Assembly (NCBI RefSeq): GCF_026151205.1
Contig: NC_087076.1
Location: forward strand, 9,340,902-9,404,901
Length of the DNA stretch: 64,000 nt
Direction: 5' to 3'
From: Bolinopsis microptera
Taxonomy: Eukaryota > Ctenophora > Tentaculata > Lobata > Bolinopsidae
Below the pieces are notes generated by a model. That model searched no databases. It saw only the letters and a program-made list of their open reading frames with translations, and was not told the origin of the DNA. The translations under genes and the position numbers were made by a program. This document shows positions 49,534-62,749 of the stretch, piece by piece; the stretch's first letter is position 1; the number at the start of each line of letters is the position of its first letter.

Positions 49534-49676
49534 CTGGGAGAAACATGGGTTATGGGGTGTCTGGGGAGGAAGCATGGGTTATGGGGTGTCTTGGGAGGAA
49601 GCATGGGTTATGGGGTGTCTGGGGAGGAGACATGGATTATGGGGTGTCTGGGGAGGAAGCATGGGTTATGGGGTGT
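49534..49676. repeat. 28-bp minisatellite abutting a splice acceptor
   Basis: About five copies of GGGAGGAAGCATGGGTTATG + GGGTGTCT. On the minus strand each unit is a pyrimidine-rich stretch ending in CCCAG or CCCCAG. The copy nearest the exon supplies the acceptor used at 49534-49536. Confidence 0.92.
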
Positions 49677-50607
49677 CTAAAAAAGAAGTATATACAACTA
49701 CATACCTATCTAACAAGAAAATAAATTAACTTAAGATGAAGATGACGCTATTAGTAAAAACTTACCGGAGGATTGAGCAAGACAAAATTTGTCTCTTTTA
49801 AGACTGATTATAAGGAATAAGATAACCTTCAAATAGGGTCTTATCATGCCTGGGTTTTACAAATAAAGATATTGAAAAAAACTTAATTTTAATTACAAAT
49901 CAGGATTAATTTAATGTCAATACTGCTAGTTGGATAGTATCCGGTTGAAAGAGACAAGGACAAATAAAAGTTAAAACAGGAAGTTAGGAATGTAGGCAAA
50001 TTTTCGGCGTCAACACCATCTTCAGGCTATATAAATAGGTAATCATGAGACTAATAAACAGCGAACTATATATAATACTCCAACATTAATTGTTAAATGT
50101 TAATGACAATAGTAGTCAGGTATACAAATTATGATGAGCATATAAATAAAAGAGTTAAAAATTGAAGGGAAATGCATGACTGTAATATAACCATTTAAGC
50201 CAGTTATGAACTATCAGTGATTAACTACTGAAAATTTGGTATGGATAATACCAATACTTATAGCGTAACCTGGCGTGCGGCTGGGATTTCACTATCGCAG
50301 TTGAAACGGTGCAAAATTATTAATCCGCTCAGTCGAAAACACGCATCAAATAAAATTCCATGTGACAGAAAAACATACCTAAAACAAAATTATGAAACAT
50401 CACCAGATGTAGAGAACACACTTAAATATATTTAACGTATTGGAACGGAATTTTGTGCTCCAATTAAGCTTCCTAGTGGCGGGTAAAAAAGGGTAATAAA
50501 TAAAATTAAAATGAACATGGTACATTCAATAAAATAAAGTGATGCCATTGATACTGAAAATCGAAACTGAAGGAATAAATAGATAAATAAAAGGGAGATT
50601 ATTATTA

Positions 50608-50640
50608 TTCCTCCAGCTGATTAAGAATCAGCTGGAGGAA
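50608..50640. repeat. Perfect 15-bp hairpin with 3-nt loop
   Basis: TTCCTCCAGCTGATT, AAG, AATCAGCTGGAGGAA. A similar single-hairpin remnant is at 52395-52446. Confidence 0.9.
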
Positions 50641-52394
50641 AACACTGAAAATGCGTATGAAAGCTGATGATGAACCTACACAAATATACACAGGCTAAAA
50701 GCGAAATAATAACATGTGTGTACACGCTAATATGTACACAGTAGAATGTACATATAATTCATAAATAAACACTAGAGTAGCTACGCAACGCTCGAGCTAA
50801 TGGTCTGAAGAACATCTATAATGCTCAGTGCTCACTTGTGGACAATGACAGATAAACTTATAAATCTCAGCCTTGGTTCGGTATTCAACATCCTATTATT
50901 GCTTTACTCAGTTTAAACTATCATAATATGTAATATATGTTTCAGAAAATTATGTAATGTAACGTGATGGAGGTTCTTTAAGCGGGAAATTCCAGTCCAA
51001 ACCCTGGAAACATGACATAAAGGATTTGTTTTACTTGTTGCATGAAAAGCACTAATAACTAAGTCAGCAGAACAGGTCCAGAGAGTTTCATGCGGGTACC
51101 TACACTCTACAGACTAGAGTGCAAATTACAACTGCAAGAGGGTTGTAACCTTTTAGTTTTGCTATTTACTATTTTGTGTTTCTCTTCTTGTATTGCAGTC
51201 GACCTTCCTTCAGTATTTTGATGTGTTTAATCTACATAGCCGGACTTAATCTTTTCTGAGATAAGCAAAATACTGGGGTCATAACATAGTGACTCCACTT
51301 CAGAAAATGCATTCATACTTAGTTACTAACTTTATTTTAAAACAATTGCAATATAGTTGTAAATAGATTTATCCAAGTTTTAATTAATGCTTGACAACAT
51401 TTATATATATGTATTATAAATATACAAAACAATATCACGTCAGTCTTTATGATTAGAAAGTGGATTTGTTCGTTCCACGCGAAACCTCCCCATAATATGT
51501 GTTAAAATTAAACCGAGTTTAACTTTAAGCCTTCAAACAAAACAAAAAAATATAGAATCATGCTGCGTTATCATGCAAATAATGAATAAAGCTTGCTAGC
51601 AGATTTAGTGCAAATTATCAGGTTTAAAATAATCATTCTTAAATTGTTTGTCTCGGGGAGTTTTTGACTATTGTAGTCGTACAAAGTCCGACGTTTAAGT
51701 GGGATCTGAAACCTTTTAAATTGTGTGTTTCGTTACATAAAATTCGTACTAGTAATAGTACTACACGAAATTTATTCTTCGGAATTTCAGTAGTTATGTA
51801 TTTTTAGATCTATAAGATCCGTTGAGGTTTCCCAACAAAACGCTGCTTCTCAAACTAAAAATTGTGACATAACGCCGATAGTTTGCTCATACTCATACTC
51901 ATATTCTCGTAGAGACACTGTTATATTATTACTATTCGGCTTTCGCATATTCTCAATGAAGCATCTAACATCACCGTGTACCTAACATATTTGAACTCTG
52001 GTCTCTGTATACTTGTTAAATCTTAATAATGTCATTGTAAGACTAATCTGCAGGATTAAGTGAACAATTTTAACTTATTTTGAAACTTGAGCACTTACGA
52101 ATGGTCATGAGTTATGACATATACGCGATTTTGAATTTATTATGCCTTTTTCTACACACAGTCTAGCTCAGAAGACATATGTTAATTCGCCTATGTTGCC
52201 CGCATTTTGCTTTACTTTGAAATGGCTAGCTTGTCATACAACACATGTCGCTATTGGCGATTGCTTGGCGCAATATGTGTCAAGTGATCAGTACATTTTC
52301 TACTCATTAATGCCATTTATACATGACAAATTTCGAATATGGTGTAGGCACAATTATGCTATGGCGATTGGGGTATTCATTAAACTTCGTTTGA

Positions 52395-52446
52395 TTCAGA
52401 AGTAAGATGCGACGCCATTCCTAGTGGGAATGGCGTCGCTTCTGAA
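52395..52446. repeat. Hairpin, two-part stem
   Basis: TTCAGAAG ... GCGACGCCATTCC pairs with GGAATGGCGTCGC and CTTCTGAA around the loop TAGT; the six-base TAAGAT on the left is unpaired. Confidence 0.88.
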
Positions 52447-54739
52447 TACAGGCGTAACACTAACCAATAATGACACTTGCACGTAAAGGACATTAACCGA
52501 CCCCTCATCTAGGGTTCCCCATTAAACATTATTAGACGTCTGACTGTGTCATGTTAAGTGAGCAGTGAGCACGTAGCTCATAACCTCCAATAACAAGATT
52601 AAAACGGCTTTTGGACTGATGATCAGATAATGCTACCATTGACCACGTCATCGGAGATCAGTCTTAACTAAGTTACATGCCCGCAGTTTTGTAAAGTTTA
52701 TATAGTGCGTACACGGAGTATTGGGCTCATTTCACAATTCACAGTTTAGTGTTTACTCTTTAGCTTTGTGATCTAATAATTGATGTATAGTGGATTCAAC
52801 TTCGTTTGCTTCTACTTCCCATAGTTTTGCTGGTGCCCGCGTTTCGGAAATTGAACCCCTTTTTAATTTGATGTCATACACGATGAAATTATAATAATTA
52901 AGGTCATTTTCCGACGCTTAGCCTCTTGATGTTGCTAAAATAATTGTCCTATTTTTGAGGTATCCGTTGAAGTATCATCATTATTTTGATAGTATTGTCG
53001 AATCCGAGTTATTTCTATGCAAGAACTTGATTGAAAATTCAAAATAGTACAGTAATAGTAATGCCCAAATAAAACGAACATTCGGTAAATAAATCGGCGG
53101 AACCATTAAAAAATAAGTTGAGACGTGCATAAAGTCACAACCAAGTTAAAACTGCTTTAACCTCTAGACCTAGTCTATACAAATCTGTAGTACAAACTAC
53201 AAATGGGTGGGAGCAGTATAACACCTTCTACCAGACGCTGCTTTATATCGAGGTATAGAACCGTGAAACGTAGAACAAAGGGAACTGTTAAGACCTTTGT
53301 TTGAAGCTTTTTGTTTTTCCGGATCTTGAGTATAGCCAGGAGAAGAGATGATATATAACAAGACTGGTACTCTCTTGTTATCGGTTATATCCTTATAAAG
53401 TTATTAGGTAAACTTTCTTTAGTTTGTGGAGTGGTGTACTTAAAGCTTGTTTCTTTGGAGTGTAGCTCGATCTTCATGCTCAAGCAAAAGCTGCACTGCA
53501 GGTAGGAAATCAGTTCTTCCGCGTAGCGTCTTCATGCGAGTAATTAACGTCTCTTCAGATAAATTCTCTTTTCCAAAATTAAGAAGGAGCGTCTTTACAA
53601 GTTCTCTAAGAGGGAAGCTAGAGCCTTTGTCTCACAGTCAGACTCCTTATATTAGCCTGAGAGACAAATATGTCATATCGTTGGAGTATAGGAAGTGCCA
53701 CACTTGTAAACTGAGCTAAATCGGAGCCAATAAGTGTTGGTCATTTAATAGAGCGGGCCGGTACAGGTACAATTATACATAGCCTTCGCTCATGTCGATT
53801 TTCGTTCTACCAGCATGCAGGATATTCTGGATTTTAGCACAGAGCACGTGACTTCCTCTTTAAATTGAAGACAAGTTATTTAGACTAGAATGTATGTGGA
53901 TTGTTAGACGTGCAATGTGGCACAACATTCGGAGAAATAACCCAGTAAAGCTAGACCTAAATATACTGTTACTATATAAAAACCACAGGTAGTAAACTTA
54001 ACATAGCGATAAAATACATATAAACAGGTCATCACAGAAAAAGTAAAAAGTGCTAATGAGAAGATAATAGCCCTGAACGTCCTCAAGTTACGGAAACAGA
54101 CGATATTGTTTTATAAGTGGAGACCGAAGTCTTGATAGAATCCTAGAATTATTAATGATGGTAATTAGAAGCGAGTCTCAACCTGATGTTGTCTTTGAAA
54201 TGGAAGAGTTTTTTATGATATCACCTTCAAATAGAGATCTGGGAAATTCAGTTTTCGCATTTTTGCCGAGCTTGGTTTTGGGAGCTTCACCATTTGAAGC
54301 CTGAAGTTCATTAAAAGATTAAATAGTACGAGAAATCACAGTAGAAATTAAAATACCTAATCCTTCATGCCTCCAACAAAAAGGGCGTATGATTTGGCAT
54401 CTGAGGTTTTTATATTCATTCTGAGCACTGTAAATATTGTTGCAGTGAGTGAGAGAGTAGCGAGCACTCTGACATTCACGTATGAAACAGAAATAACCCT
54501 AGAACTCTAGAAGTTAAAACCCATTACAAGCTATACCCACATTACCGCACTATATTTTTATTGCTTTATTTTATTACGCCGTTCTTGAGGCGTGATATAT
54601 TCTATTTCATTACTCGACCTGATATAACGGTAATAGATAATATCCAATGGATACTATATCTATAAACTCGCAGCTTTTCTCGCTGTAGTGTATATTTCTT
54701 GAGTCGCTTTATTCTTGAGACTACCTGGTCTGACGACCA

Positions 54740-54790
54740 GAGGTGTAGGAAGCCCCCCCCCCCCCCCCCCCCCTCTTCCTACACCCCTGC
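54740..54790. repeat. Foldback around a 21-bp poly-C tract
   Basis: AGGTGTAGGAAG on the left pairs with CTTCCTACACCCCT on the right of C21 (54753-54773). CTGACGAC flanks both sides (54730 and 54789), suggesting a duplicated target. Confidence 0.8.
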
Positions 54791-57700
54791 TGACGACAGA
54801 GCTGTCACGTGATATGTCTATAATTATTTATTAACCCTTTTTTTGTGGGGATATTTATCCTTTAACAGTGAACGACCTAATTGTAAATGCAACCCTTTAA
54901 TTATAGTGTAACATATGGAAAGGAACATTCGTATGATGTTTGTGTAATTATTATCTATTGTTTCCTGAATGTAATTATGTACAACTATACCAGTCTACCC
55001 TTTTCTTTTGTTTGAGATGAGTCTTTACCGTTTTGTAGTTCTATGCTATCTTATTATGAACCTCCCTCCTCCGTTTATTATGCTTGCTTAACCATGTGTA
55101 CCACTTAACCATGCATTTGGTATTTATACAATATTATGATCTTTTAAGGACACACTGTCGACCGAGACAAACCCGAGGTACAAAGGGTACAAGGGATACA
55201 AGAGACCTATAGTTCTTGTTAACTCGTCAACAGATATATTTGGAGTGTAGTTCTAGATATTACAAGTTCAGGATAACTTCAACGGCCTCATGCGATGTAC
55301 GTCAATGCTCGTAACTCGCAAAACCTCCTTGCACTTTGGCATACATGAGGCTTATTGAGGCGTACATTCTGCTGTAAATATGATTCATGGACAATATACA
55401 TTAAATACGTTATAATTTTGCCTTAGCTGCCTGATCTCTGCAATTGAACATGTTCTTTATAAGACGGATCTTTTGATTGCCCAGTCGAGACCTCAAATTT
55501 CCATCATTAAGTACCCACTGCAGTGAAGCTTATGTTAATGTACGGAGAAGACAAACGACTACAATTGTATGTAGCATATCATTATTATAATAAGCATCTA
55601 ATATAATATTAACTCTATAACTGTTTGCACTTTGTGTAGCAATAATTTTGTTTTGTAGTTTTTAGAACCAGCATAACCAAAATACAGGAGGTTTACTAGA
55701 TAAACACAATCTTCTGACTAAAATGTTTTGACCTTTATATTAAATAAAGACGTGTTTTTAATAACATCATTATATACTCTTATATTTTATGACTTATAAT
55801 TCGCTCGATGTACTTGAAGAAAGTTTCAAGAGTAAGCAGTGACCTTTGCGTTCCTTTGGTAATCTGAATCCCCATGCGCTTGTACAGTAATTTAATAAAC
55901 TCAGCTTTGCAGATAACTGCAATTTCCAAATCCTATTAACCAGTAAAAATTCCACACTTGACTCATTGGTTGATGGATTTAATATCGTCACAGGAACGCT
56001 GATAACAATATAATTTTTGCTGTAGCTACTGTTAATGTTTGATGTTTCGCAACTTGTTCCTCATCTCGTACGCTTAATTAACCAACCGTGGGTATTTGGT
56101 TGCGGTTTCTAGTGCTGGGTACCATAAATAATCAGTCTGTAGTACCTATAATTATTATAGCAGGAACCCGTTTAACCCTAAAGTGGTGTCGAGACTCGAG
56201 AGACTAAAATAATTATTACCTATTTAATTTGCGTTTTTGAGACCACTTGGGAGTCCAAATTTTAGGCACTTAAATTCTTATTCCTTGGCCTATTTTTTAT
56301 TTTTTCATGCTTATTTGAAGGTGGGCAGTTATGTCTAAGAAACAGCGTGTGGTTCGGGTGCCGGTTGAACGCATGTAAAAGGGAGGGTATACCCGTATTT
56401 CGCTGCTTATAGTGATGCAGTCCTAGGCCCGGTTAGCTAAGGCTTCCCCGTTTCTCGCTCATTTGTGCTCCGATGGGCTTGTGACCTCTGCGGGGGTCAA
56501 GTGTAGGATGAGGGACATGGCCGACCAGGAGAAGGTTGTTTTTGGGAGATAGAGTAGGGTTGGTTTGGTGTTGTGCCTTCGCAGTTTAACTGTATCTTTA
56601 CCCTTTGCGAACTAATTATGACGTAAATTTGTGAACCAATTACACCTTCGAGAAGATACTATGCTGTGCCATAACAATCTTACCTGATCAGCTCTTTATT
56701 TTGTTTCTTTCTTTGAAGAGTTTGATGTTTAAAGCTTTAACTGTAATTCGTCATTAGCTCGGCAAAGATAACAATTGTTTCCAGATTATTCCCTCCCAAT
56801 TAACGCTCTGTCTAACAAGTAGAACAACGCTAATTGCTTAATTAACTGTAAACCATGTGATTATAAAATATTACACCAAACATTGTGAAGTGATAATTTC
56901 AGTTTTCGCCGATAAAATCGTCACAGATATGTTAGCTTTCTGATTTCTCTGACGCAATTTTTATGTGGATTTTTAAAAGGCAATGCGCTGTACCACTAAT
57001 TTTGTGATGACTTAATCATGTGTTAATTATATATCAGCTTGGTTTAAAGCCGACATGAAAATAAACCTATGCAGAATATTGCAGATCCCACATCTCTTCT
57101 TTTAATTTTAGTCAGTGTGATTATATTTATTGCGGTAGGTATTGTTACAAATTGTTGTACATTTTGCCTTAAAATCGAAAATTGTTTATCAAAAAAGGGG
57201 CAACATTTGGACAGCTGCTCAGGTCTGTAACGGACCGTTGTCCGCTGGTAACATTAAACACTGAGTAGCAACAGTTCCGTTACCATGGTTACACCACACT
57301 GGGTAGCAACCACTACGTCACACACCCAACAACACTATAAGTGATCAACATAGTCTCGAACACACGTCAATAACATGTTGAGTGGTATGTCGTGTACACT
57401 TGTATAGTTGTACAATGTACGGTGTAATTTTGTAAATGCTATACATCAGCCGAGCCAGCATATACTGAACGTTGCTTTGACTCGGTGGCCGATTAGTACT
57501 AGCGACTGTTCTTGGATCTGATTCCGTCGGGTTATTTGTCATATTTGCTCGATCATTCGTCATTTAGGTTACTGTATTTTCTGTCAGTAAAGTATTTTGT
57601 TGACTGCTAATGAAAAGTTCTGGATCATAAAGTGTAAAATCTACAGCAACATGTTATCCTTTTATTTGCATTTGCTATGTTTTTAACCAAATTTTACTTG

Positions 57701-57916
57701 CTTCTTGTATCAAGCATCTATGAAAACATTTTAAGTTTTTTACACGACTTTGAGCTTTGTTTACCACCTATTTTCTATGATTTTTCACTTGATACTCGCT
57801 TTTATTTTTTATCTTATTTCTGGTAATATGATTGATTTTTTAGTGATTGAAAAAGAAATCACCATCTGGTAACAAAGTTTATCACTAAAAACCACCTTTT
57901 CCACCAGTTCGGCAAA

Positions 57917-60900
57917 ATGTACAACATCTCCACGTCTGACCACCACCAAGAATTACCAGACCTTGCAGCAGAATCACGAGCCTCAATCGGAGCGAAATGT
58001 GGTGGAATAGTTATAATGTTCATTTTACCATTCCTCTTCGGAATAGCCCCAATCAAAGCGTCTAAAATGAAAAACGCAGCTAGATTTACAAGCATTGCTA
58101 GCTGTTTTGGAGGGGGTGTTTTCTTCGGGACATGCTTTACTCACTTAATACCAGAGGTAAGCGGAATGTTTACCTGGGAACAAATAGAGATTCGGCGGGA
58201 TGACAGGCTGAGCGCCGCCCAGTAAGGGGAATGTATGCTTAACTTGTTTTCACATCATGTTTAGATGCCTTTAGAATTTTAGGAAGCGAACATAATAAAC
58301 AAAATCGAATTAATCTTAATAGGAATCGATTGGATTGCTTGCTGGTAGAAAATACCAGCGTACCTATTACAACATATGATTTAGGAAATAAAGAACGGAT
58401 AACTATTGAAACAATAGTTTGAAACGAAACATTATTTAAGCAAAGAAAAAAGAAATTTCCCTCAAAAAAATACTGAATAAGTTCAAAACATATGTCCTAC
58501 TTTTCAGGTAGCAGTAGAGATAAACCTATGGCGAGACAGCAGTGACAACAACTTTCTGAAATCTCTACCAATAGCAGAGATACTGGAGTGTATTGGTTTT
58601 GTGAGCATACTCCTGGTGGAGAGTATGGTGGACTCCCATGGGCATGGCCACAGTCACGGCCAGGTTAGTGCAATCCTAGTGCAGCCTTTTAACGGCCGTT
58701 TAACGGCTGTTTTTCACTAGAGAAGACATTAAAGATAACATCAATTACATGTGATTACTGATTAGAGGTCAGCTGTTGTCAAATAATGGTAACAAGATAA
58801 GAGAAAGCGGCCTGCAAGAGCCAACGAGTTCAAAGGAAAAATATGATAATTGTCTGCTTTTACAATAATTAAAGTAACCACATGGAATCAACACGACGGA
58901 CTGTTCCGGCACAGTTTCAATTTCAAGGAATTTAAGCCATATAGAAGTGTACAAAGTAATGATGATGAATGCAATGACTTCTATGTATGTACTCAAGCAC
59001 TAAATTGGTAAACATATACATTATTGAAAGTAAATCATTTCAGCCATTAACAGACGCAAATGGGAACAAGGAAGAAACTGTATCATTAAAAGAGATGGGT
59101 CAGTGTAATTTATTAGCAAATACGTTCTAAATTTCCGGTGAAAAAATCAACATGAAAAAAGTTACCTTTTCTGTGAAGTTCTACAATGGTAACATTTTAT
59201 TGCTGCAATTAAATGGTCCGAATCAAATTAATCTCTATAATTACACCCAGGTGAGACGTCTTCTTTGAGGATAAGCTCTGTCAATCCCCCACCTGTAGCA
59301 CAGCCCAAGGTAAATCTAACTTGAAGTTGAATATAAAACACCTAGTTATAAATTATCAACAGAAGGAAAGTCAAAAGGAGGCTGGGACCTATAATGATAA
59401 TAATGGTACTCGACTCAGTTATAAGTTGAATTATAAAGGTGGTGCCTCATGATGCTGCCTGTGCTCATCTGGTCCCTGATTATCAGGGTAATCGTCCTAC
59501 ACACCGTACAGCTGCTCGATAGTATGGAGATTAGAGATATTGACAGTTCTATTATTGCACGTCACCTGTACTTCCAGACCGATTATATCATTAGCTTTGT
59601 CCAGCGTGGCTTTGAGTGGGTGTAATCATGTATTTGATCAGAATCTATTAAGAACAATGTGCGAAATGCAAATGTATTTTACCCCGCCAATTGCATAATT
59701 AATTAGGTACCAAGCTTGACAAATATTGAGAAGATCATTTCGGACATATTTTATTTTCACCACGCCACTGAAATCATTATAAATCCAATGTGAAATGTAA
59801 AATTGAGTACCTAAAGTAGATACGATAAAGTTAGCACATTGAAACTTGATACGATTCCTAAAGTTATAAAGGTCCCATAGCTTCTAATTACAACTTTTTT
59901 ATCTACAGTTTAAGAAATGTTTGGCTGGAAGCTATATGGGGCCTTTAAGTTGAAACTATATTTCAGAAAAAAAGCGTAGGAGTGTTGATATTCGCACTAG
60001 CTGTTCACTCTGTATTCGAAGGACTAGCTATTGGCGTGGAAGCAAAAACGATGACCTTCATCCAACTTGCTGGAGCAATACTTATACACAAATGTGTGGT
60101 GGCGTTTGCTGTGGGAACCCGGCTTATAGACGCTGGATTGAAAATTAAGTGAGTTTTCTAAAAATTATGCTTTATAGGTCCACACATGAGAGTAAGGGAA
60201 CTTATAAGTTATACGTGCAATATATATTGCATGATAATCATTCAGTACCTAAGTAGAGGATTGGTCCAACGACCAACGTCCATAATGGTCGTTTTAGGAT
60301 ATATTTGAGGCATATGGTTGTAAATTGTCCTTTTTTCAATATCTTTTGTTCATAAGTCTAGGATTTAACTTTTAAGTACCAGGTGAGACTAAATCTTTCA
60401 GTAGTTTCTGAGCCTCAATGCACAAAATAATTCCATATTCCTCTTACCGATGTTAACGTAATCAGAAAGATTGACAGTAATTCTGGGGTTTAATTGGTCA
60501 ATAATGAATATTAATCGGTTGATTGCTGTCAAATGTCAAAAAACATGCCTCACCTCCCCACCAGAATCCACATCTATTAACACACCCATTCCTCAGAGGC
60601 ATTCTAACGAGTTTGACGATATTTTGTATAAGTACGCCAATAGGTATTGCGGTAGCTATGGGGATATTAGAGACTCTTGCTTCAGGATCTCATACAACTA
60701 TGGCTCTTGTTTCAGGTTTGTGGTTATGTAAGACGCTAAAAATTGTGGGTAGTTATAATATCCGAGAACATAAACGAGCATACTGGCGTCCAGTTACTGC
60801 AAGAAGCATAACGATAAGATTTAAAAATCAATCAATTCCGAGTATTTTGTCACAGTTAAATTACACATTCATAACTAAGAAGTTTTCCGCTACAGGTTTG

Positions 60901-61223
60901 ATACAGGGTCTGAGTACAGGTTTCTTCCTTTATATCACATTTGTTGAGATGATCTGCGATGAGATCAGGGACGGCAAAGATATGATGCTCAAGGTGAGAT
61001 ATTTTCCTGTTTTTAGCTATATTTAAATTTATTGTACAGACTTGAAGTCAAATTAATCCGCAATACCCATGGTATCCAATGATACTGAAGATGATTTTCG
61101 TCACGAAATAAATTCAATGGTAAAATTTCTTCGCAGACGCTGTTTCTAGCTATTGGAGTACTTATCATCGCTACCTCGACTGTAGTACACAACTACAGTA
61201 TGCTGATACGAATGGACAATTAG
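57917..61223 (+). CDS. SLC39/ZIP family zinc transporter (ZIP1/2/3-like), eight exons
   Basis: Exons 57917-58156, 58508-58663, 59044-59098, 59251-59309, 59967-60148, 60597-60715, 60896-60993 and 61137-61223 join in phase (0, 0, 1, 0, 2, 1, 0), all GT-AG, to give 331 residues, a normal ZIP length. Exon 1 covers two membrane helices (IVIMFILPFLFGIAPI; CFGGGVFFGTCFTHLIPE). Exon 2 covers the third helix and the His-rich cytosolic loop (HGHGHSHG). Exon 5 has the signature HSVFEGLAIGV of helix 4 and HKCVVAFAVG of helix 5, where conserved His and Glu line the metal path. Exons 6-8 give the last helices (GLSTGFFLYITFVEM; LAIGVLIIATSTVV) and end RMDN. It should import zinc, and perhaps iron, into the cytosol at a plasma or organelle membrane. 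The start is the first ATG of the open frame. A MITE lies in intron 1 and a partial duplicate follows. Confidence 0.93.
58170..58226 (+). mobile_element. GC-hairpin MITE, copy d, in ZIP intron 1
   Basis: Starts TTACCTGGG, contains GATGACAGGCTGAGCGCCGC and ends CCCAGTAA(G). The flanks CGGAATGT and GGGAATGT match at 7 of 8 positions. It sits 13 bp from the donor site of exon 1 and makes the ORF reading through the intron look coding. Confidence 0.8.
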
Positions 61224-61321
61224 CTTCTTAATTAATTACTCTAAGTTTATTACCCCCAACCTCAGCAGCCCTCCCTTTAATCACAATGAAACATCATTCA
61301 CAGTTGTTTTACAGGGGTCCG

Positions 61322-61360
61322 GACTCTAGGGCGTAAGACTCTAGGGCGTAAGACTCTAGG
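61322..61360. repeat. Short tandem repeat GACTCTAGGGCGTAA
   Basis: Nearly three copies run straight into the TTAGGG array and share the TAGGG word, so the two may be related. Confidence 0.85.
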
Positions 61361-61363
61361 GTC

Positions 61364-61496
61364 TTAGGGTTAGGGTTAGGGTTAGGGTTAGGGTTAGGGT
61401 TAGGGTTAGGGTTTGGGTTTGGGTTAGGGTTAGGGTTAGGGTTAGGGTTAGGATAAGGGTTAGGGTTAGGGTTAGGGTGATGGTTAGGGTTAGGGC
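61364..61496 (+). repeat. Interstitial telomeric repeat (TTAGGG)n
   Basis: About 20 copies, mostly perfect, with TTTGGG, GATAAGGG and GATGG variants. Array of ~130 bp, G-rich strand on plus. Confidence 0.97.
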
Positions 61497-62749
61497 GGTT
61501 TTACAGCTGTCCGATTATTGTGGTGAGTAATGATATGAGCAATAATCACAGCGGACCGGACCTTTATAGAGATTCGATCGATTAGGATGTTAATTATGAG
61601 TTTTTCCAATTGTGTTTTACGCCTAATTAGAGTCTGGCTTAAACGTGTTTCTACAAATTGATCAATTTAAGTGTAACGAGGAACATCCCTATACCCATCC
61701 ATAATATTCCATATTAAAATATTTTTAACACTAAATTATTATTCCGGTTTAACATCCGTTGAGCTTTTGGTATGTAAAATGTTTATTCATCGTGTACAAT
61801 GCGTGAAAACTGAAAGATGCAGATTTTTTATTTTGTAAATCGAACGTTGAATAGGATTTATATTCGTTGAGGACAACACATCATTTTCAATTATAAAAAT
61901 AGTTTTTTTTTATTTATTCGATAAACATGATGAACAATTAATATCAATTTGCCAAATGAAATAATCCCCGAAAATGTTTACATTGATGAATTGATGAATG
62001 AATTGATGACAAATTTTCATTGAGGGATGATAACTAGAGGCAAAATAAGGTGCTGTGGTTTACGAATGATATCCTAACATGAACCACCTTATCATAATTA
62101 TCACGGACATTACGTTCACGCTGAAGACCTTAGCGTGAATAATTATGTTTGTGATAATAATGTCTGTGGCATTATGGTCCGGTAAATATTTCCATTGATT
62201 TTAGTGTGTGTGTGTCCCTAGTCCTACATATGCGTAGACATGTGTGTTGCTGATAACTAGATTAGCTTATTATAGGATAAATATTATCACTCCTCAGTCA
62301 CATTCTAGAATTCGGAAAAAAAGTAAGAGATGAGCCAAAAAACAGATTTTCGTGAGTATCTTAAAAACTAAGCACTTGAGACCTTATATTGCTTCATAAC
62401 TTGTTTATAAATAAGGCTATTGCAGTTATTTTAGGCCAATATTCAAGTCTCTAAGTCTTTTAGAAGCCGAGATACAAAAATCCCAAATTTTCGCCTGAGG
62501 GCAATTTAGAAATTTCGCCCTGTAGGACTGGGACTAGCGATACAAAATGGGTACCTATGACTTTGGTTTGGACTGACCTAATGAAACTGAAAGACCCTGT
62601 GTTGTCGAAAAATTGTGGACATGGAAGTGCACACTCAACTACACTGAACACTCTGCTACTAGTACTAGAGTAATAGCAACTACAAACTTCTGAAGCAAAT
62701 AGTAGTGCTATAACATATTTTTCTGAAAAATTGTTACACAGAAGTCTTT

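Larger units (their letters stand above)
49677..57916. other. 8.2-kb stretch without a recognised gene
   Basis: AT-rich, with only short ORFs. It contains hairpins at 50608-50640 and 52395-52446, the C-tract foldback at 54740-54790, and a possible promoter region upstream of the ZIP gene. 5' exons of the minus-strand Cys-rich gene should lie here or beyond, but I could not identify them. Confidence 0.5.
61224..62749. other. 3' flank of ZIP gene, no second gene
   Basis: Contains the telomere-like array, an AT-rich tail with T-runs near 61903 and a GTGTGTGTG tract near 62203. No coding support. Confidence 0.5.

Noticed and set aside
58157-58225. Continuation of ZIP exon 1 in frame to 58225
   Set aside because: A good donor (GAG/GTAAGC) at 58157 and the match of 58170-58226 to a MITE show that this is intron.
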